Made by a program: the position numbers and the translations under genes
The notes under the pieces: model-generated
What the model was told of the DNA's origin: nothing
What the model saw: the letters and a program-made list of their open reading frames with translations, nothing else
Database searches by the model: none
Part shown: piece by piece, positions 16,522 through 25,586 of the stretch
Layout: every line of letters starts with the position of its first letter
How positions within the stretch are numbered: the first letter of the stretch is position 1
NCBI GenBank assembly: GCA_963743015.1
Contig: CAVUOD010000016.1
Coordinates: forward strand, 1 to 64,000
Length of the DNA stretch: 64,000 bases
From: CAVSRC01 sp963743015
GTDB taxonomy: Bacteria; Pseudomonadota; Alphaproteobacteria; Rhizobiales; Kaistiaceae
Direction of reading: 5' to 3'

Positions 16522-17546
16522 TGGAACGGATCATTCTCGACGTCGATTCGGCCGGGGACGACATCCTGGCGGTGCTGTTCGCCGCAGCCTCGCCGCACAT
16601 CAAGCTCGAAGGCGTGACCACGGCGAACGGCGCCGCCGGCCCGATCGAGCAGGTCACCAATGTCGTCCTCAATACGCTGACGCTGGCGGGCCGCGAGGAC
16701 ATTCCGGTTGCCGCAGGCGCGTGGCGGCCGATCGTCGGCAACGCCAAGGCGGACATGGAAGCGCCGGTCCACTTCGAGAAGCGGCTGGTCGAGCGCTTCG
16801 GCGACAGGCTGAAAGCCTTCAACCCCAAGGCGCCGCCCCCCAACCGCTCGGCGATCGACCGCCACGCAGTCGACTTCATCATCGACACGGCGTTCGCTGC
16901 ACCCGGCGAAATCACCCTGGTGGCGACCGGGCCGCAGACCAACGTCGCCATGGCGCTGCTGCAGGAGCCGAAGCTGGTCGAGGTGCTCAAGCAGCTGATC
17001 GTGCTCGGTGGCTGCTTCACCACGCCCGGCAACATGACCCCGGTGTCCGAATACAACATCTGGGCCGATCCCGAGGCGGCGCGCATCGCGCTGACCGCCA
17101 ACGTGCCCAAGATCCTGGTGCCTCTCGACGTGTGCGAAGACAATCGCGCCGCAACCGGCATGATGAGCCGCGACGACATCGCCGATCTGGTGGCGGCAGC
17201 CGGTGACAATCCGGTCGTCCGCATGATTGCCGACGTGTTCCCCATCTACATCGACATCTGGCGGGAGTTCTTCGACCTTGTCGCCTTCCCCATGGACGAC
17301 GTCATTGCCGCGGCCCTCGCCTTCGCTCCTGATCTGTGCACGATGACCGAGCCGCTTTTCGTCGACGTGGTGCTCGACGGCCGGCTGGCGCGTGGTCAGA
17401 CCGTGGCGCATCGCGGCCGCCAGATCCTGCCCGGCGGCGGCCCGGCCACCACGCGCATCTGCACCGCCATCGATGGCAAGCGCTTCCTGAAATTGTTCAA
17501 GGATGCGATCGGCCAGTATGAGCGAGTCCCCGGAGCATCCCGATGA
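16521..17546 (+). CDS. Nucleoside hydrolase (divergent IunH family)
   Basis: 341 residues. Nucleoside hydrolases cleave the N-glycosidic bond of ribonucleosides using a calcium held by an N-terminal aspartate cluster. Here the cluster reads DVDSAGDD (7-14) instead of the usual DxDPGxDD: the calcium aspartates remain, but Pro-Gly is replaced by Ser-Ala-Gly. The calcium-site and ribose-site region ATGPQTNVAMAL and EYNIWADPEAARIAL are conserved. Start and stop overlap with both neighbours place it in the transporter operon, so it acts on the imported nucleoside in the cytoplasm. Base specificity is not evident. Confidence 0.9.
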   Translation: MERIILDVDSAGDDILAVLFAAASPHIKLEGVTTANGAAGPIEQVTNVVLNTLTLAGREDIPVAAGAWRPIVGNAKADMEAPVHFEKRLVERFGDRLKAFNPKAPPPNRSAIDRHAVDFIIDTAFAAPGEITLVATGPQTNVAMALLQEPKLVEVLKQLIVLGGCFTTPGNMTPVSEYNIWADPEAARIALTANVPKILVPLDVCEDNRAATGMMSRDDIADLVAAAGDNPVVRMIADVFPIYIDIWREFFDLVAFPMDDVIAAALAFAPDLCTMTEPLFVDVVLDGRLARGQTVAHRGRQILPGGGPATTRICTAIDGKRFLKLFKDAIGQYERVPGASR

Positions 17547-18466
17547 GCGCCGCCCAGCCCATTCCGATCCTGATGGATTGCGATCCCGGCCACGATGACG
17601 CGATCGCACTGGTCATGGCGCATCGTTCACCCGCGATCGACCTCAAGGGCGTCACCACGACCTGCGGCAATGCCGAGCTCGAAAAGACGACCGCGAACTG
17701 CCTGCGCGTCCTCGATTTCATCGGCGCCAACAACGTTCCGGTAGCTGCCGGCTGCGTGCGCCCGCTCGCCCGACCGCTGCTTCTCGGAACCGCCGACGGG
17801 CCCAGCGGCCTCGAAGGCTCGCCGTATCTCCCGGCGCCCAGCCGCCCGGTCGTGCCGCAGCACGCCGTCGACTTTCTTGCGGCGCAGCTGAAGGCGGCGC
17901 CCGAGCCGATCCGCATCGTCGCCACCGGGCCGCTCTGCAACCTCGGACTGCTCATCCTGAAGCATCGCGACGTGATCCCCAGGATCCGCGAAATCATCTG
18001 GATGGGCGGTGTCTTCTATCGCAAGAGCGAGATCATCACGCCGACCGAATTCAACGCCTTCTGCGATCCCGAGGCGCTTCGCATCGTGCTGGCGAGCGGC
18101 GTGCCCATGACCATGGTGGGCCTCGACGTGACCATGCAGGTGCTCGTCGAGGAGCCGCAATACGAGGCGCTCGGCAAGATCGACAGCCAGCTCGGCCGTG
18201 TCGTCGTCGACTGGCTGAAATTCTATGAGAAGCTTCACCGCAACAGCATGGGCATCGGCGGCGCGCTGCATGACCCGCTGGCGCTTGCCGTGGTCATCGA
18301 CCCGACGCTCATCCGGACGCGCGAGGCGCATATCGGCGTCGATCTCGCCGGCGTCTACACATTCGGCGCCACCGTCGCCGATTTCTGGAACGAACGTGGC
18401 GAGGCGCCAAATGCGCGGATCGCCACCGAAGTCGAATTCAGACCGCTTCTTCGACCTGCTTTATGA
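17543..18466 (+). CDS. Nucleoside hydrolase (IunH/RihB-like)
   Basis: 307 residues, typical length. The canonical calcium site DCDPGHDD is at 12-19, VATGPLCNLGLLI and EFNAFCDPEALRIVL follow, and the catalytic-region histidine is in ALHDPLALA. It overlaps the preceding hydrolase gene by ATGA. The two hydrolases are only distantly similar, which suggests different nucleoside preference, for example pyrimidine versus purine (inference). The product would be ribose plus free base. Confidence 0.93.
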   Translation: MSAAQPIPILMDCDPGHDDAIALVMAHRSPAIDLKGVTTTCGNAELEKTTANCLRVLDFIGANNVPVAAGCVRPLARPLLLGTADGPSGLEGSPYLPAPSRPVVPQHAVDFLAAQLKAAPEPIRIVATGPLCNLGLLILKHRDVIPRIREIIWMGGVFYRKSEIITPTEFNAFCDPEALRIVLASGVPMTMVGLDVTMQVLVEEPQYEALGKIDSQLGRVVVDWLKFYEKLHRNSMGIGGALHDPLALAVVIDPTLIRTREAHIGVDLAGVYTFGATVADFWNERGEAPNARIATEVEFRPLLRPAL

Positions 18467-18502
18467 CCTTCTTCGCGACTGAATAGCTGGAGGGAAAGAA
18501 CC

Positions 18503-19147
18503 ATGTCCGTCGACGTCTTTTCCGCGCACAGGAACCGCGGCGAGATTCAGCTCGATCCGAAGCGATCGGCGGTCATCGTCGTCGACATGATCAATGAGTT
18601 CTGCAAGCCGGGCGGGCGCATGGTCCTGCCAGGCTATGAAACGCTGGTGCCCTATCAGCTCAGCGTCATCGATGCTGCGCGGCAGAGCGGCGTTCCGGTC
18701 ATCTGGGTGCGCGACAGCCACAGGCGCAACCTGCGGCGCGACCGCGAAATGCTGAAGCGCACGCCGCATGGCGTCGAGGGCACCTGGGCGACTGAGGTGA
18801 TTGAGGAACTCGGCGTGCGCGAGGACGAGTTCGTGGTCTTCAAGGGCCGTTATTCGGCGTTCTTCCAGACCGATCTCGACCTTCTGCTCAAGGACATGCA
18901 AATCGATCAGCTCGTCGTGTTCGGCGTCGTCACCAACATCTGCGTTCGCTCGACGGTTCACGACGCCTTCTTCCTCGGTTACGAGGCCGTCGTCCCGCGC
19001 GACTGCTGTGCTGCGACCGGACCGCGCGAACAGGAAAGCACGCTATACGATGTTTCCACCCACTTCGGGATCGTCACCGATGCCGAGTCAGTGGTGGCCG
19101 CGTTTTCTTTTGGACGGAAGATCGAGAATCAAGAAATTGCGGCCTAG
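18503..19147 (+). CDS. Isochorismatase-family cysteine hydrolase, RutB-like
   Basis: 214 residues. The catalytic triad of this family is present: Asp28 (VIVVDMINEF), Lys114 (VVFKGRYSAFFQT) and Cys147 (GVVTNICVRST). The YSAFFQT and FFLGYEAVV segments are close to ureidoacrylate/peroxyureidoacrylate amidohydrolase (RutB) and carbamoyl-amide hydrolases. In this operon it could open or decarbamoylate a product of the base released by the nucleoside hydrolases. Nicotinamidase activity is a less likely alternative, since the zinc motif of that enzyme is not clear. AGGGA precedes the ATG. Confidence 0.85.
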   Translation: MSVDVFSAHRNRGEIQLDPKRSAVIVVDMINEFCKPGGRMVLPGYETLVPYQLSVIDAARQSGVPVIWVRDSHRRNLRRDREMLKRTPHGVEGTWATEVIEELGVREDEFVVFKGRYSAFFQTDLDLLLKDMQIDQLVVFGVVTNICVRSTVHDAFFLGYEAVVPRDCCAATGPREQESTLYDVSTHFGIVTDAESVVAAFSFGRKIENQEIAA

Positions 19148-19173
19148 TTGGTGGCCAAAGGAGTGCCTGCGGA

Positions 19174-19722
19174 ATGTCGAGGGCGACGCGCAAGAAACGA
19201 GCGACGGTCGGTGACGAGAAAGACGAAGCCGGCAGTCAATTGACGAGCCTGGCGGAAGTCACCCGTCGCTTCGCGGCGTCGGGCTACGACCTGTATGAAC
19301 ATCCGGCCCACATCATCCGGCGCGCCCATCAGCGTGCGACGACCTGCTTTCAGGAGGTCATGAACGAGAAGAACCTGACGCCGACCCAGATGGCGGCCCT
19401 GGCGACCATCATGAAGCACGGCGAGCTGTCGCAGAACCAGCTCGGCCGGCTGACCGCCATGGACCCGTCCACGATCAGCATCGTCGTCAGGAAACTGCTC
19501 AAAAACGGACTGGTGGTTCGGTTGAACGCGGCACATGACCAGCGACTGTCGATCATCCGGCTGACCAAGAAGGGCATCGATTATACGTTGCCGCTCCTCG
19601 GCCTGAGCATGGATGTCGGTCGCCGCGTTCTGCAGCCTTTGAACCGGAACGAACAGAAAGTGTTCATGGCGCTGCTGCGGCGGGTCGCCGACGCCGGCAC
19701 CGACCGGCAAGGCGAAAGCTAG
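19174..19722 (+). CDS. MarR-family transcriptional regulator
   Basis: 182 residues, winged helix-turn-helix. The core NLTPTQMAALATIMKHGE, LSQNQLGRLTAMDPSTIS and the wing AAHDQRLSIIRLTKKG follow the MarR pattern. The first 35 residues are charged and may be a flexible extension. AAGGAG lies upstream of the ATG. It sits inside the nucleoside operon and is a candidate for binding the palindrome at 11727-11747. A base or nucleoside breakdown product is a plausible ligand. Confidence 0.88.
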   Translation: MSRATRKKRATVGDEKDEAGSQLTSLAEVTRRFAASGYDLYEHPAHIIRRAHQRATTCFQEVMNEKNLTPTQMAALATIMKHGELSQNQLGRLTAMDPSTISIVVRKLLKNGLVVRLNAAHDQRLSIIRLTKKGIDYTLPLLGLSMDVGRRVLQPLNRNEQKVFMALLRRVADAGTDRQGES

Positions 19723-19779
19723 GTGACACCGCGGCTTGCGATACACAGTTCCGACCACGCGGAAAGAAAGTGAGACCCG

Positions 19780-20995
19780 ATGTCAGCCGACATTCCCTCC
19801 ACTGAAGGCGGTCCGGCCAAGCTGGTGATCCGCAACATCGGGTTGCTCCTGTCGGGCGCTCTCGAACAGCCGATCCTTGACGCTGATACGCTGGTTGCCG
19901 TCGACGGTCGCATCGCCGCCGTCGGACGCGAGAAGGACGTCGACTGCGACGACGCCTCGACCGTGGTCGATGCCAACGGGACGGCGCTCGTCCCCGGCCT
20001 TATCGACAGCCATGTGCATCCGGTTGCCGGCGACTGGACGCCGCGCCAGAATCAGCTCGGCTGGATCAACTCGTGCCTGCATGGCGGCGTCACCACGATG
20101 ATCTCCGCCGGCGAAGTGCACATGCCCGGCCGACCGCGCGACATCATCGGGATCAAGGCACTCGCCGTCTCCGCGCAGCGGACCTTTTCGGCCTTTCGCC
20201 CGTCCGGCGTCAAAGTGCATGCCGGGGCGCCGATCATCGAACACGGCATGGTCGAGGAGGATTTTCGCGATCTCGCCGAATCCGGTGTCAGCTTGCTCGG
20301 CGAGGTCGGGCTGGGCTCGGTGAAGGACGGTGAGACGGCCCGCCAGATGGTCGCCTGGGCGCGCAAATACGGCATCCAGAGCACCATCCATACTGGCGGC
20401 CCGTCGATCCCCGGCTCGGGGCTGATCGACAAGGACGTCGTCCTGGCCGCCGACACCGATGTCATCGGCCATATCAATGGCGGGCATACCGCCTTGCCGG
20501 ACGATCAGATCACCTGCATCTGCGAAGGCTGCCGGCGCGGCCTCGAAATCGTGCACAACGGTAACGAGCGCGCCGCCCTGCACGCTTTGCGTACCGCGCG
20601 GGAGATGGGCCAGACTCGACCGCATCCTGCTCGGCACCGATGCGCCGGCCGGCTCGGGCGTCCAGCCGCTCGGCATCCTCAGGACCATTTCCTTCCTGTC
20701 GGCGATGGGCGGCGTTCCGGCGGAAATCGCCATCTGCTTCGCCACCGGCAACACGGCCCGCATCCGCAATCTCGACTGCGGCCTGATCGAGGTCGGGCGG
20801 TCCGCCGATTTCGTCCTCATCGACAAGGCACAGCATTCACCGGCCGACGACGTTCTCGGCAGCATCGGCCTTGGCGACCTGCCCGGCGTCGGCATGACCG
20901 TGATCGACGGGATCGTCCGCTCAATGCGCTCCCGCAATACGCCGCCGGCGACGCGCTTTCCCAAGATCGTCCGTCAGCCAGTCCCGGTCAGCTGA
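19780..20995 (+). pseudogene. Metal-dependent amidohydrolase, frameshifted near 20612-20616
   Basis: With one base removed the gene would encode about 404 residues. The metal-binding HxH is His78/His80 in LIDSHVHPVAG; later segments are HTGGPSIPGSG and, after the break, RILLGTDAPAGSG with the catalytic Asp. The N-terminal beta-sandwich (ADTLVAVDGRIAAVG) is typical of amidohydrolases such as hydantoinase, imidazolonepropionase or adenine deaminase relatives. The frame changes after TAREMGQ, continuing as LDRILLGTD in the next frame to a stop at 20995. Without correction, translation runs to 21048 with nonsense residues. It is the last gene of the nucleoside operon and may act on a cyclic amide from the base (inference). 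Confidence 0.75.
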
Positions 20996-21572
20996 GACCA
21001 TCCTCGCCGACGATGTCTTCCTTTCTGAGGCCGCCGACCCGCGGGTGAGGCCTGCCGGAATCGGTCACGACGATCGCCACCATGATCTCGTTCTCCCGCG
21101 GCGCGTCGTTGATGCGAACTTCCATGCCGTCAAAGTGACTGCGGACCTTGGCGGCGTCCTTGTGGCCGAGCGGGACATCGAGGGGAGCTCCCGGTCCGCT
21201 GCGTTTCTTGGCCGACGGGATCAGCGCGGCGCCGTGCCCGAGCGCCTTGCGGAACGGCGCACCCAACTTCGGATGCAGAATCGCCGCGGCATGCTCCAGC
21301 TCGCCTTCGGCACCGACCGCTGCGGCCTTGCCGAAACTTTCGACGCCCTCGCCGGGGATGCCGAGCGCCGCGACCGCGCGCCGTGCCAGAACGTCGCCGA
21401 GTTCCTCGCCGATCTCGATCAGCTCGGCGAGGTCTTCGACATAACGGCCGGCGAACGGATTGGCGATGACGGCAACCGCGGCCGCCCGACGCGCCGGCGG
21501 CGTCACCGCGCGACCGCCTTCGATCCGTGTCTCTTCGGTGATCGTGGTGATCTTGCGAACACGGGCCTTCAT
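20988..21572 (-). CDS. DUF1185 (AA_synth) family protein, copy A
   Basis: 194 residues. It belongs to the small 'amino acid synthesis' family DUF1185, judged from VIANPFAGRYVEDLAELIE and SHFDGMEVRINDAPRENEI. No biochemical role is established for the family. It shares layout and many residues with the next gene upstream (copy B), so the two are tandem paralogues and may form a heteromeric complex. Its ATG overlaps the stop of copy B (ATGA). Its 3' end overlaps by eight bases the end of the convergent amidohydrolase gene. It is the last gene of a long amino-acid transport operon. Confidence 0.8.
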   Translation of the reverse strand: MKARVRKITTITEETRIEGGRAVTPPARRAAAVAVIANPFAGRYVEDLAELIEIGEELGDVLARRAVAALGIPGEGVESFGKAAAVGAEGELEHAAAILHPKLGAPFRKALGHGAALIPSAKKRSGPGAPLDVPLGHKDAAKVRSHFDGMEVRINDAPRENEIMVAIVVTDSGRPHPRVGGLRKEDIVGEDGLS

Positions 21573-22153
21573 CGAAGTCCGTCCTCGCCCTTGATGTCCG
21601 CTGCTGCAAGGCCGCCAACCCGGGCATGCACCCGCGGGCCGATGCTCATGACCAGCGCCAGCAACATCTCGCTTGCCCGCGGCGCATCGCCGATGCCAAC
21701 CTCCATTCCGTCGAAGTGGCTGCGGACATAGGACGCATTCACATGGGTGATCGGGACGTCGAGCCGCGTTCCGAGACTGCCAACCTTTTTCGTCGACGGA
21801 ACGATCGCCTTGCTGCCGCCGAGCAGTTCACGCATGGCGTAGCCGCCCGGAACATGCCAGAGCGCGCCGTGTTCGAGCTCACCGGCCTCGCCGACAATGG
21901 CGCCCTTGCCGTATCCGTCGATCGTGGTGGGGTCGCCGCCAAGCGCGTCCAGGAGGCGGCGCGCCATGTCGAGGCCGAGGGGCTTCAGATCCTCCATGAA
22001 GGCGACGATATCGTCCACATAGCGGCCGGCGTAGGGATTGGCGATGACGGCAAGAATGGCGCCGCGTCGGCGCGGCTGCTCCGGCAGCGGGCCGCCCTCA
22101 TGAAAGATCTCGTCGATCTGGGTGACGAACTTCCGCACCTCCACGTCAACCAT
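21569..22153 (-). CDS. DUF1185 (AA_synth) family protein, copy B
   Basis: 194 residues, exactly the same length as copy A. Shared segments include VIANPYAGRYVDDIVAFME and SHFDGMEVGIGDAPRASEM. An AGGAGGT ribosome site lies before the ATG. It lies 251 bases downstream of the PLP-enzyme gene. The tandem arrangement with copy A and the context of amino-acid ABC transporter, RidA and PLP enzyme suggest a role in catabolism of an amino-acid-like compound rather than synthesis, but no function can be assigned from sequence. Confidence 0.8.
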   Translation of the reverse strand: MVDVEVRKFVTQIDEIFHEGGPLPEQPRRRGAILAVIANPYAGRYVDDIVAFMEDLKPLGLDMARRLLDALGGDPTTIDGYGKGAIVGEAGELEHGALWHVPGGYAMRELLGGSKAIVPSTKKVGSLGTRLDVPITHVNASYVRSHFDGMEVGIGDAPRASEMLLALVMSIGPRVHARVGGLAAADIKGEDGLR

Positions 22154-22404
22154 CGTACCTCCTGTTGGCGCCCCGGCAGAGTGGGGAGTGACCGGATAGG
22201 AAAGAATAGTTTGTTAGACCATCAACAATTACCGGCGCGCCGCGCCTTGTCAATTTCTGAAATGCGCACTCAGGCCGACGGCCCGTTCGTGCGGTTCGAC
22301 TGGGCCATGGGCAGGTTGTTGCGCTTCGTACGCGCTGCGCCGCCGCGGTCTTCCCTGCCCTGCCTTTTGGCGCGGCAGAATGGCATCCGGCCGCCAGCAG
22401 CGGG
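22154..22404. other. Intergenic spacer within the operon
   Basis: 251 bases between the PLP-enzyme gene and DUF1185 copy B. No coding frame is convincing. An AT-richer patch at 22200-22235 could hold a secondary promoter for the DUF1185 pair, but no clear promoter elements were found. Confidence 0.3.
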
Positions 22405-23466
22405 TCAGCGCACCTTGCCGCGCGCCGCCACGTCGTAGGACGCCTCCACCGAGCCCTGCCGCGCCGCATAGATGCGGTCGAACAGATTGGTCACCACGCA
22501 GACATGGTTGGGGATGATGGTGACGCGCTCGCCGATCCTGGGTCGTGCCGCGCCCGGCGGCACGTGGACGTGTCCGTGCTCTTCGCTCAGGCCGCGGATC
22601 TCCCACTCGGGGTGCTCGACGATGCGACCATGGTTCGTCATCCCAAGCAGATCGGAGGAGAGGCTCTTCGAACCGGTGTCGATGACGCAGCGATCAGGCG
22701 CGGCATGGGAGACGACCGTGGCGTGGACCCGCAGCGCGCAATCGTCCCAGGACCCGAAGGCCTGCGTCTCGACGAGAGACCGGTCGCTGTAGATATAGGT
22801 GCCCGGCCGGTGCTCGGTGGCGATCGTCACCTCATGCGCCCGGTAGAGGTCCGGCGTGCCGCCATTGCTGACGACGGCGACATCGAGACCGGAGGCTGTG
22901 CAGCGCTCGGCGATTTCGGCAAGCCGCGCCTGAACCTCGGCCGGTGCGTTCTTGGGCGGATAGGTCATCAGGCCGCGAAAGGCGAGACCCGGCGCACGGT
23001 CGATGGCCTGGGCAAGGGCGAGGGCCGCAGCCGGCGTCGTCGCCCCGCAGCGCTGCGCGCCGGTATCGCATTCGACCAGCACCGGCAGGGTCAGCCCGGC
23101 GGCGGACATGGCCGAAGACAGGCCGGCGATCACCTCGGCGGAATCGGCCACGACCTTGATGTCGGCCCGGCGTGCCAGCGCCACCAGACGGTCGAGCTTG
23201 GCCTGGCCGACGATATTGTAGGTGAGCAGGATGTCGGTGATGCCGGCGTCAACCATCACCTCGGCTTCGCCGAGCTTCTGGCAGTTGATGCCGCTGGCTC
23301 CGAGCCTGATCTGCAGGTGGGCGAATTCGGGAATCTTGTGGGTCTTGATGTGCGGGCGCAGCGCAAGGCCGTGCTCGTCCATGTAGGACTGGCAGCGCCG
23401 CAGATTGTTCTCCATGACGTCGAGGTCGACGACGACCGCGGGCGTTTCGAGATCCATGACAAGCAT
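22405..23466 (-). CDS. Fold-III PLP enzyme: D-threonine aldolase / D-serine dehydratase-like
   Basis: About 353 residues of the alanine-racemase N-terminal barrel plus D-serine dehydratase-like C-terminal domain. The PLP lysine lies in RPHIKTHK; the barrel contains VVADSAEVIAGL and SNGGTPDLY, and the C-terminal metal-site region is LSEEHGHVHV. Related enzymes cleave or dehydrate D-threonine, D-3-hydroxyaspartate or D-serine. ATG 23466 is preferred over the in-frame TTG at 23475 (GGAAGG ten bases upstream). It shares an operon with RidA, which removes the enamine by-products made by PLP dehydratases. The exact D-amino acid is unknown. Confidence 0.85.
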   Translation of the reverse strand: MLVMDLETPAVVVDLDVMENNLRRCQSYMDEHGLALRPHIKTHKIPEFAHLQIRLGASGINCQKLGEAEVMVDAGITDILLTYNIVGQAKLDRLVALARRADIKVVADSAEVIAGLSSAMSAAGLTLPVLVECDTGAQRCGATTPAAALALAQAIDRAPGLAFRGLMTYPPKNAPAEVQARLAEIAERCTASGLDVAVVSNGGTPDLYRAHEVTIATEHRPGTYIYSDRSLVETQAFGSWDDCALRVHATVVSHAAPDRCVIDTGSKSLSSDLLGMTNHGRIVEHPEWEIRGLSEEHGHVHVPPGAARPRIGERVTIIPNHVCVVTNLFDRIYAARQGSVEASYDVAARGKVR

Positions 23467-23547
23467 CACAGCCAAACCTTCCTTTCGCCGGCAAGCGCAG
23501 CGACGGTCGATGCCGATCCGGCGAACCGGCCGGCCGGTCGGCTGCCG

Positions 23548-24348
23548 TCAGCGCCTGGCGTGTCGGCGGCCGACGCCATTGCCGGGGCGTTCCGAAACCT
23601 TGTCGGCAGCCGCCAGAAGGCTGTCGAGATAGCTCTGCCGATTCCGCAATCCGTCTTCCTTGGGCGCCACCAGACAAAGGGTCCCGATGCACACTCCGTC
23701 CGCCTGATAGACGGGAACCGCAAAGCAATACGTGAAATTCTCGACGACGCTGTTGAAATAGAAATAGCCGTCGGCGGCGGCCTGGCGTACCTCAGCGAGG
23801 AACTTTCCAGGGTCGATCGCCTGCCCGTCGGGCAGCACGAAATCTTCCGGCGGGATGAAGTCGAGGATTTCCTCGTCGCTCATGTGGGAGACCAGCAGGC
23901 GTCCGGAAGCCGTCCACGGAATGGGAACCAGTTCACCGATCTTGGACGATATGGGAAACGGACGACCGCCTTCGCGCATCATCGCGACGGTGTATTTGTT
24001 GCCTTCGAGAAGGCACATCTGGGCCGTTTCGCGCGTCTCCTCGGCCAGCCGGGTGAGCAGCGCATCGCATTCGCGCATGAGGTCGTACTGCTCGGCATAG
24101 ACGGTGCCGAGGAAATAGAGCTTCCGCCCCAGAAAGACCCGCCCGCTGTCGTCGACATATTCGAGCATGTCGTGCCTGAGGAGCACGTTCACCAGCTCGT
24201 AGACCGAAGAGCGCGGCGCGCCGATGGCCATCGCGATCTCGTTGGGCCGCATCGGCTGACGCCGGTCGCGCAGGAATTCGAGGATTTCGAACGCCCGGTC
24301 GAGCCCACGCGTCCGCCTGACGACGACATCATCGACCCCGCTGGCCAT
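23548..24348 (-). CDS. IclR-family transcriptional regulator
   Basis: About 266 residues. The N-terminal winged helix (GLDRAFEILEFLRDR, PNEIAMAIGAPRSSVYELVN) is followed by the IclR effector domain (CLLEGNKYTVAM, PWTASGRLLVSHM, YCFAVPVYQADG). ATG 24348 with GAGGA five bases upstream is preferred. It lies inside the amino-acid operon between the RidA and PLP-enzyme genes, and it may bind the overlapping palindromes at 27854-27877 in front of that operon. IclR operators are commonly palindromes of this size. Confidence 0.88.
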   Translation of the reverse strand: MASGVDDVVVRRTRGLDRAFEILEFLRDRRQPMRPNEIAMAIGAPRSSVYELVNVLLRHDMLEYVDDSGRVFLGRKLYFLGTVYAEQYDLMRECDALLTRLAEETRETAQMCLLEGNKYTVAMMREGGRPFPISSKIGELVPIPWTASGRLLVSHMSDEEILDFIPPEDFVLPDGQAIDPGKFLAEVRQAAADGYFYFNSVVENFTYCFAVPVYQADGVCIGTLCLVAPKEDGLRNRQSYLDSLLAAADKVSERPGNGVGRRHARR

Positions 24349-24399
24349 CTGCAATCCTCTCAAGTGAAAAAAAGCGGAATCGGTCCCGCAATCCGTTTC

Positions 24400-24789
24400 T
24401 CAAATCTTGTCGGCACGAAAGGCAACACATTCAACTTCCACTTTGCAATCGACCATCATCCTCGACTGGACGCAAGCGCGCGCCGGCGGGTTGGCGCCGA
24501 AATACTGCGCGAAGACACCGTTGAAGCTCCAGAAGTCGCGCGGATCGTCAAGCCACACGCCGACCCGCACGACGTCGGCAAGGCCGTATCCCGCCTCGTC
24601 GAGAATGGCGATCATGTTTTCGATCGCCTTGCGGCTTTCGGCGACGACGCCGCCCTTGACGATTTCACCGCCTTCCATGGCCACCTGGCCGGAGACATAG
24701 AGCCAGCCATTTGCCTGGACGGCGCGGGCAAAGGGCAAGGGCTGACCGCCGGCGCCGCTTTCGCCGGCGCCGAAACGCTTGATAGTCAT
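24400..24789 (-). CDS. RidA family (enamine/imine deaminase) protein
   Basis: About 129 residues, normal RidA length. The conserved core is WLYVSGQVAMEGG and the substrate carboxylate-binding arginine is in ARACVQSRMMVD, followed by the family C-terminus VEVECVAF. RidA proteins hydrolyse reactive enamines released by PLP dehydratases, so this fits the PLP enzyme in the same operon. ATG 24789 has an AGAGAG site upstream. An alternative ATG at 24807 overlaps the ATPase stop as ATGA and would add six residues. Confidence 0.88.
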   Translation of the reverse strand: MTIKRFGAGESGAGGQPLPFARAVQANGWLYVSGQVAMEGGEIVKGGVVAESRKAIENMIAILDEAGYGLADVVRVGVWLDDPRDFWSFNGVFAQYFGANPPARACVQSRMMVDCKVEVECVAFRADKI

Positions 24790-24806
24790 TGCGTATCTCT
24801 CTTCCA

Positions 24807-25574
24807 TCAGTTGAAGCTCGACGATTTCAGGAACTCGGTCAGCCGCTCGGTCTGCGGTTTGATGAACATCTCCCGCGGATTGCCCTGTTCGCCGATGCGC
24901 CCCTGATTCATGAAGATGACGCGGCTCGACACCTCGTATGCGAAGCGCATCTCGTGGGTGACGATCACCATGGTCATGCCGTCCTTGGCCAGGTCCTTGA
25001 TGACCTGAAGCACTTCGTCGACGAGTTCCGGATCGAGCGCCGAGGTGACCTCGTCGAACAGCATGAGCTTGGGATTCATCGCGATGGCCCGCGCGATCGC
25101 GACGCGCTGTTGCTGACCGCCGGAAAGCTGTCCCGGATAGTGATCCTTGCGGTCAAGCAGCCCGACCCGTTCGAGCCAGCGTTCGGCCACCTGATGCGCC
25201 TCGTCCTTGGCCATGCCCTTGACCTTGACCAGCCCGAGCGAGACGTTGGCGAGCGCGGTCATGTGCGGGAACAGGTTGAACTGCTGGAACGCCATGCCGG
25301 TCATCAGGCGCTGGCGGGCGATCTCCTTCTCGCGCTTGCGCTTGCGTACGCCGCCGACGACGTCGTAGCCGATCGCCTGTCCGTCGATGCGGATCGTGCC
25401 GTCCTGGAAGTCCTCGAGCATGTTGATGCAACGCAGCATCGTCGTCTTGCCCGAGCCGCTGGAGCCGATCACGCTGATCACTTCGCCGGCGACCATGTCG
25501 CAGTCGACGCCCTTCAGCACTTCGGTCTCGCCGTAGCGCTTGTGCAGGTTGGTGATCTCGAGAAGCTTGCTCAT
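24807..25574 (-). CDS. Polar amino-acid ABC transporter ATP-binding protein (GlnQ/HisP type)
   Basis: 255 residues. Walker A GSSGSGKT (37-44), signature LSGGQQQRVAIARA, Walker B LMLFDEVTSALDP and switch VTHEMRFAYEVS are all present. ATG 25574 has AGGAG nine bases upstream, better than ATG 25583. It forms an importer with the two permeases and the family 3 binding protein upstream. An insertion around residues 78-90 (VVGGVRKRKREKEIA) is also seen in some octopine/arginine-type ATPases. Confidence 0.94.
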   Translation of the reverse strand: MSKLLEITNLHKRYGETEVLKGVDCDMVAGEVISVIGSSGSGKTTMLRCINMLEDFQDGTIRIDGQAIGYDVVGGVRKRKREKEIARQRLMTGMAFQQFNLFPHMTALANVSLGLVKVKGMAKDEAHQVAERWLERVGLLDRKDHYPGQLSGGQQQRVAIARAIAMNPKLMLFDEVTSALDPELVDEVLQVIKDLAKDGMTMVIVTHEMRFAYEVSSRVIFMNQGRIGEQGNPREMFIKPQTERLTEFLKSSSFN

Positions 25575-25586
25575 GGGCGGCATCTC

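Noticed and set aside
22504..24906. 800-residue plus-strand ORF across the PLP enzyme, IclR and RidA genes
   Set aside because: It spans three real genes and their gaps in antisense and resembles no protein family.
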